From positions 1 through 10,091 of the forward strand of contig CADFRV010000083.1 of NCBI GenBank assembly GCA_902836725.1: DNA of 10,091 nt. The letters are read 5' to 3'. The DNA is from Muribaculaceae bacterium (lineage in GTDB: Bacteria; Bacteroidota; Bacteroidia; Bacteroidales; Muribaculaceae). Shown in pieces: positions 7,025-10,091 of this stretch. Position 1 is the stretch's first letter; each line of letters opens with the position of its first letter. Below the pieces are notes generated by a model. The model searched no databases, was not told the DNA's origin, and saw only the letters and a program-made list of their open reading frames with translations. The position numbers and the translations under genes were made by a program.

Positions 7025-7297
7025 CTACCGAGAAGCCTGTGGCCGACGACGAACCCTGCGTACCCCCGTCGCACCGTTCACGGCTGTCTCGACCGGGAAA
7101 CTCACTAGTTTCTCAACCTCTTCCGGTGCCAGGCCGGGCGCTTCCGTCATGATCACGACAGTGGGCGCGTTGAGGTCCGGGAAAATATCTATCTCTGAAC
7201 GCATCAGCGCCACCACGCCCCCGAGCAGTATCAGCCCGCTTAGGATCAATATGACGATGCGGTTATATAGCGAAAAATGAATGATCTTGTTCAGCAT
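7025..7297 (-). CDS. czcA: N-terminal fragment of the frameshifted RND pump
   Basis: The frame starts at ATG 7297, 27 nt after the adaptor stop codon, with the family N-terminus MLNKIIHFSLYNRIVILILS: first cytoplasmic amphipathic segment plus transmembrane helix 1. It proceeds through DIFPDLNAPTVVIMTEAPGL and APEEVEKLVSFPVETAVNGA, the start of the porter domain. After GATGVRRV the match to the family ends: the present frame reads RRRPQASR and stops at TAG 7027-7025, whereas the frame one base over continues as SSATGFSVVW then VEFDWD. The net change is one missing base (modulo three) at about 7049-7051. As it stands the 90-residue product would be a one-helix protein fragment. Evidence for the intact ancestor is strong because both sides agree with the family right up to the break. 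Confidence 0.85.
   Translation of the reverse strand: MLNKIIHFSLYNRIVILILSGLILLGGVVALMRSEIDIFPDLNAPTVVIMTEAPGLAPEEVEKLVSFPVETAVNGATGVRRVRRRPQASR
7047..7054 (-). other. Frameshift point in the RND pump gene
   Basis: The coding strand reads GTT CGT CGT CGG here, where the family expects V-R-S-S/T-S. Family-like sequence in the second frame begins at TCG 7049-7047. The change equals loss of 1 or 4 bases. An ancestral GTTCGTTCGTCGTCG would contain TTCG twice in tandem, and dropping one unit gives exactly the present sequence. Confidence 0.75.
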
Positions 7298-7324
7298 CCT
7301 TCAATACTTTTACAGGTAATCATA

Positions 7325-8533
7325 TCAATGGTTGTGGCTGTGTCCTTCAGGCACCGCTCCGGAAGTCTCGGCCAGACGCACGAAGGTGGTTCCCGATGTC
7401 ACAACCTTCTCACCCGGTTCAAGCCCTGCCAGAATCTCCACCCTGTCGCCTGCATCGGCCCCGAGCTGCACCGGACGCTTGTCATACGCATCGTCATGCA
7501 CCTGCACATACACGAAATACTTGCCCTGCTGCTCGCTGAGGGCGCTCGCCGGCACCGATATCACCCCCTCGCGCCCGGCACCTGTGAGATACACCTCGCA
7601 GAACGATCCGGCCGACAGGGTGCCGTTGTTTGCCAATGTGAAATATACCGGGAAATATCCCTGCTGTGCCACAGCGCTTCCGCCGTCGGCACTGCGGTGT
7701 CCGTTGAAATCCGATATGTCGAACACCTCTTCGGAATATGCCGTGCGGAATCGCGCGCCGCTCACCTTGGGCAGGAATGAGAGCATGCGCTCCGGGAGGT
7801 TGGCACGTAGCGTCAGCGCCGAGGATGCCGCAATCTGCGCTATCGGGGCACCGGCATCCACATATTGCCCCTGGTTTACCAGCAGGGCGGTGACAGTGCC
7901 TGATGTCGGCGCTGTGGCCACACTTCCTGCCGAGACGGCATTGCCCGCCGCAGCCTTTGCCGTCTCATAAGCCATGAGCGCGGCGTTATAGTCGCGTGTC
8001 GATACGATACCGTCTTTATGAAGCGGCGTCACGCGGTCAAGCTCACGCTTGGCGGCGGCAAGAGCCACCCTGGCGCTCTCGTTGGCATCTCCACCGGCCA
8101 TTCCCTGTCCGGAAATCGTGGCTATGGTCTGCCCGCGGCTTACAGCTGACCCCGGAGAGGCGGCTGCTGAAAGATTGACGATACCTGCCGAGCGTGCGGT
8201 GACGGTAGACTGCGCGGATGGTGCCGACGTAAGCTCCCCGCTTACAGTCACGACCTCCGAAAATTGCGCGGGTTCCACCTCAGTGACAACCACTCCAAGG
8301 CGGGCGGCTTTCTCAGGTTCGAGCACAATCTCGTCGGCATGTCCTTCACCGGCCTCTCCCCCGGCTTCCTCACCTTCATGGTCGTGGTCATGTGTGGCGT
8401 GTTCGGCTGCTTCTTCCGCCTCGCCGTGATGATGGTGCCCCAGCTCGTTCTTTTCATGGCGACATGAACCGAAACCGATCAGGAACATAGCCGCCGCAAG
8501 CGGCAATATACACTTCAATCTGTTGGTATTCAT
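7325..8533 (-). CDS. czcB: RND efflux periplasmic adaptor lipoprotein, His-rich, 402 aa
   Basis: This is the membrane-fusion subunit linking pump and channel. The signal sequence ends in the lipobox FGSC (Cys24), so it should be a lipid-anchored periplasmic protein. Residues 33-65 form a His/Glu/Asp-rich linker (HHHH at 33-36, then H45, H48, H50, H52, H65) and the C-terminus ends HSHNH (H398, H400, H402): both suit loose binding of divalent metal. The remainder has the adaptor order: beta-barrel strand and lipoyl half (VTVSGELTSAP, TVTARSAGIV), a short alpha-hairpin (about 153-195), second lipoyl half (APTSGTVTALLVNQGQYVDAG), beta-barrel (LTLRANLPERML) and membrane-proximal domain (VISVPASALSEQQGKYFVYV). 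First gene of the operon. No Shine-Dalgarno site. It fits HlyD/CzcB-type metal adaptors in length; the metal is not determinable. Confidence 0.92.
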   Translation of the reverse strand: MNTNRLKCILPLAAAMFLIGFGSCRHEKNELGHHHHGEAEEAAEHATHDHDHEGEEAGGEAGEGHADEIVLEPEKAARLGVVVTEVEPAQFSEVVTVSGELTSAPSAQSTVTARSAGIVNLSAAASPGSAVSRGQTIATISGQGMAGGDANESARVALAAAKRELDRVTPLHKDGIVSTRDYNAALMAYETAKAAAGNAVSAGSVATAPTSGTVTALLVNQGQYVDAGAPIAQIAASSALTLRANLPERMLSFLPKVSGARFRTAYSEEVFDISDFNGHRSADGGSAVAQQGYFPVYFTLANNGTLSAGSFCEVYLTGAGREGVISVPASALSEQQGKYFVYVQVHDDAYDKRPVQLGADAGDRVEILAGLEPGEKVVTSGTTFVRLAETSGAVPEGHSHNH

Positions 8534-8573
8534 CAGCTTATTATGGTTTAGAGGGTATGCTATAAGGTAATGG

Positions 8574-8593
8574 TATAGTGTGCTTATACTATA
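8574..8593. promoter_or_regulatory. Dyad, possible operator of the efflux operon
   Basis: TATAGT at 8574-8579 and ACTATA at 8588-8593 form an inverted repeat with 8 bases between. It sits about 8 bases beyond the leftward -7 box at 8601-8608, where the transcription start would fall, a common place for a repressor. Binding protein unknown; no regulator gene is in the window. Confidence 0.35.
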
Positions 8594-8600
8594 TTAAGAG

Positions 8601-8608
8601 CAAATTTA
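8601..8608 (-). promoter_or_regulatory. Leftward -7 box for the efflux operon
   Basis: The minus strand reads TAAATTTG, matching TAnnTTTG exactly. Start of transcription would fall near 8594, leaving a leader of about 60 nt before the adaptor ATG at 8533. No clear -33 TTTG is seen at normal spacing. Confidence 0.45.
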
Positions 8609-8630
8609 CTCATAATTTCCGAAATATCAT

Positions 8631-8646
8631 TACCTTTGCAAAGGTA
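8631..8646. promoter_or_regulatory. Palindromic bidirectional -7 box
   Basis: TACCTTTGCAAAGGTA is a perfect 16-bp palindrome. Each half is an exact TAnnTTTG, so the plus strand has a -7 box (8631-8638) facing rmuC, 67 nt from its ATG, and the minus strand has one (8646-8639) facing the efflux operon, 105 nt from its ATG. No strong -33 element is seen on either strand. Confidence 0.55.
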
Positions 8647-8705
8647 GCGTTTACAACCATAATCCTGTTTGCATATCCACGGGCATTTTTTGCATAATTT
8701 GAGTC

Positions 8706-9926
8706 ATGTTCATCTATTACATAATATCGGGAGTAACGGTGCTCCTGGCGATTGTCGCCGTCATATATCTCGTGATGCGGCTTAATGCGGCCAATTCCCG
8801 CAATGTAAGACTACAGATCGAAAACACGTCGCTGCACGAACGTCTGGCAGCCGCCACACAGAAGCGCGATGAAGAGCGGCGCACCGACGAGGAGCGGTTC
8901 CGCAATCTCGCGTCGGAAATATTCCACACCCACACCACACGCTTCAAACAATCGTCGGAACAACGTCTCGACGAGATTCTCGCTCCACTCAAAGCCGACA
9001 TTGAGAGTTTCCGCACCGCAGTGACCAATGCCTACGACACCGAGGCAAAAGAGCGATTCTCGCTCCGGGCCGAGCTGCGGCACCTCATGGAACTCAACAA
9101 CACTCTCGGAAAGGAAGCGCAGGAACTGACACGCGCCCTCAAGGGAGATTCAAAAGTACAGGGCGACTGGGGAGAGATGATCCTTGAGCGCCTTCTTGAA
9201 ATGTCAGGCCTGCAAAAAGGGATACATTTTACCACACAGGTCACCGCCGATACCGACGGATCCCGGCTCGCGGGAGAAAACGGACGCTCCCTGCGCCCCG
9301 ATGTGGTGGTATTCTACCCCGACGAACGCTGTGTGGTGATAGACTCGAAAGTGTCGCTCAGCGCCTATGCCGATTATGTAGCCGATGCCGCAGGCACACG
9401 CGAGGCAGACGAGGCGGCACGCCGCCATATAATTTCGGTGCGGAAACATGTGGCCGAACTTGCCGACAAACGCTATCAGGACCTTGTCGGCAAAAAACGC
9501 CTTGATTTCGTGATCATGTTCATCCCCAACGAAGGGGCATATTTCGCCATGATGCGTCTTGAGCCTGACCTCTGGGAAGAGGCATACCGCAAACGTGTGC
9601 TCATCTCCTCCCCGACCCATCTAATCGCCATACTCCGCATGCTCGAACAGCTCTGGAAACAGGATGCCATCAACCGCAATGTGCAGGAGATAGCGCGCCT
9701 CAGCGGCACGATGCTCGACAAGTTCACCAACTTCACCGCCGACCTCGACAACATAGACCGCCACCTCACCGCCGCAACCGCCGCCTACACCCAGGCACGC
9801 CGCCGCATGGCCGAGGGTCCCGGCAACCTGTGCGTCACCGCCCGCAAGATCATGAACCTCGGCGCGCGCACCACCCGTGCCGCCGACATCCGCCGCCTCT
9901 CCCCCGACAACGACAACGACGAATAA
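8706..9926 (+). CDS. rmuC: RmuC family DNA recombination protein, 406 aa
   Basis: RmuC proteins limit recombination at inverted repeats in E. coli and are thought to be nucleases; the biochemical activity is not settled. The N-terminal helix FIYYIISGVTVLLAIVAVIY (residues 2-21) should anchor it in the inner membrane. A charged coiled coil follows (about 27-145, with repeated ERR, EER, QRLDE patterns). The conserved domain starts with GDWGEMILERLLEMSGLQKG (153-172) and shows the PD-(D/E)xK-like pair RPDVVVFYP (197-205) and CVVIDSKVSLSAY (209-221), with D199, D213 and K215 as candidate active-site residues. FIPNEGAYFAM (272-282) and the C-terminal LDKFTNFTADLDNIDRHL block are also family features. 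Length is close to the usual 400-500. ATG 8706 is the natural start because the anchor helix begins there. Divergent from the efflux operon, no functional link inferred. Confidence 0.95.
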   Translation: MFIYYIISGVTVLLAIVAVIYLVMRLNAANSRNVRLQIENTSLHERLAAATQKRDEERRTDEERFRNLASEIFHTHTTRFKQSSEQRLDEILAPLKADIESFRTAVTNAYDTEAKERFSLRAELRHLMELNNTLGKEAQELTRALKGDSKVQGDWGEMILERLLEMSGLQKGIHFTTQVTADTDGSRLAGENGRSLRPDVVVFYPDERCVVIDSKVSLSAYADYVADAAGTREADEAARRHIISVRKHVAELADKRYQDLVGKKRLDFVIMFIPNEGAYFAMMRLEPDLWEEAYRKRVLISSPTHLIAILRMLEQLWKQDAINRNVQEIARLSGTMLDKFTNFTADLDNIDRHLTAATAAYTQARRRMAEGPGNLCVTARKIMNLGARTTRAADIRRLSPDNDNDE

Positions 9927-10091
9927 CACACCCGTACCGCCATCAATTAATCCGAAACCAGTGATTCACGCCAAATAAAACACTGAAACGCAATCACTGA
10001 TTTCCGAACGACCTAACCATAATCCAAATCTGATATCCATACATAAAACCTGTCGTCCCAGAACAACATAATTGCATAATTATCGCATAAT
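9927..10091. other. Downstream region of rmuC, no gene seen
   Basis: These 165 bases are AT-rich and hold no credible frame. CAGTGATT (9959-9966) and AATCACTG (9992-9999) form an 8-bp inverted repeat with 25 bases between, not followed by a T run, so at most a weak transcription end. GCATAAT occurs twice near the window edge. Confidence 0.5.

Noticed and set aside
7040..7060. Programmed -1 ribosomal frameshifting in the pump gene
   Set aside because: A -1 shift would restore the frame, but there is no X-XXY-YYZ slippery heptamer here (bases read AGG GTT CGT CGT), I saw no obvious downstream stimulator, and intact single-frame homologues are the rule.
9959..9999. Intrinsic terminator for rmuC
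   Set aside because: Only an 8-bp stem with a 25-base loop and no T run after it; too weak to call.
1..10091. CRISPR arrays, tRNA or rRNA genes, transposase genes, retron or toxin-antitoxin modules
   Set aside because: No regularly spaced direct repeats, no tRNA-like cloverleaf and no proteins of these families were recognised in any frame.

Overview
The window looks like chromosome of a Bacteroidales bacterium, possibly Muribaculaceae. This is inference from three things: promoter -7 boxes of the Bacteroidetes form TAnnTTTG, start codons preceded by A-rich stretches instead of Shine-Dalgarno sites, and Bacteroidetes-like protein sequences. Family-level placement is a guess.

Layout. From 1 to 8533 every credible gene is on the minus strand; rmuC, the last gene, is on the plus strand. 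The core is a heavy-metal RND efflux operon transcribed leftward: a periplasmic adaptor lipoprotein rich in histidine (8533-7325), the inner-membrane RND pump (7297-4143, split by a frameshift near 7050) and a TolC-type outer-membrane channel (4026-2809). Together these would form a tripartite proton-driven exporter. An AT-rich acyltransferase-3 membrane protein (2785-1727) lies 23 nt downstream and looks like a later arrival. After about 890 gene-poor bases holding repeats and hairpins comes a small outer-membrane beta-barrel protein (834-82), closed by a very strong terminator built on a 46-bp perfect palindrome.

The divergent intergenic region 8534-8705 drives the efflux operon leftward and rmuC rightward. 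It contains a palindrome that places a perfect -7 box on each strand, a further -7 box facing the efflux operon, and a dyad at the expected start site of that operon that could be an operator.

I see no new multi-gene system. The most interesting signals are small: (1) a 25-bp stem in the pump-channel junction whose first three bases are the pump stop codon and whose end lies 3 nt before the channel start codon; (2) an uninterrupted C9 tract inside the acyltransferase, a classic form for phase variation; (3) the frameshift in the pump, which can be explained by loss of one 4-base repeat unit; (4) the bidirectional palindromic promoter.
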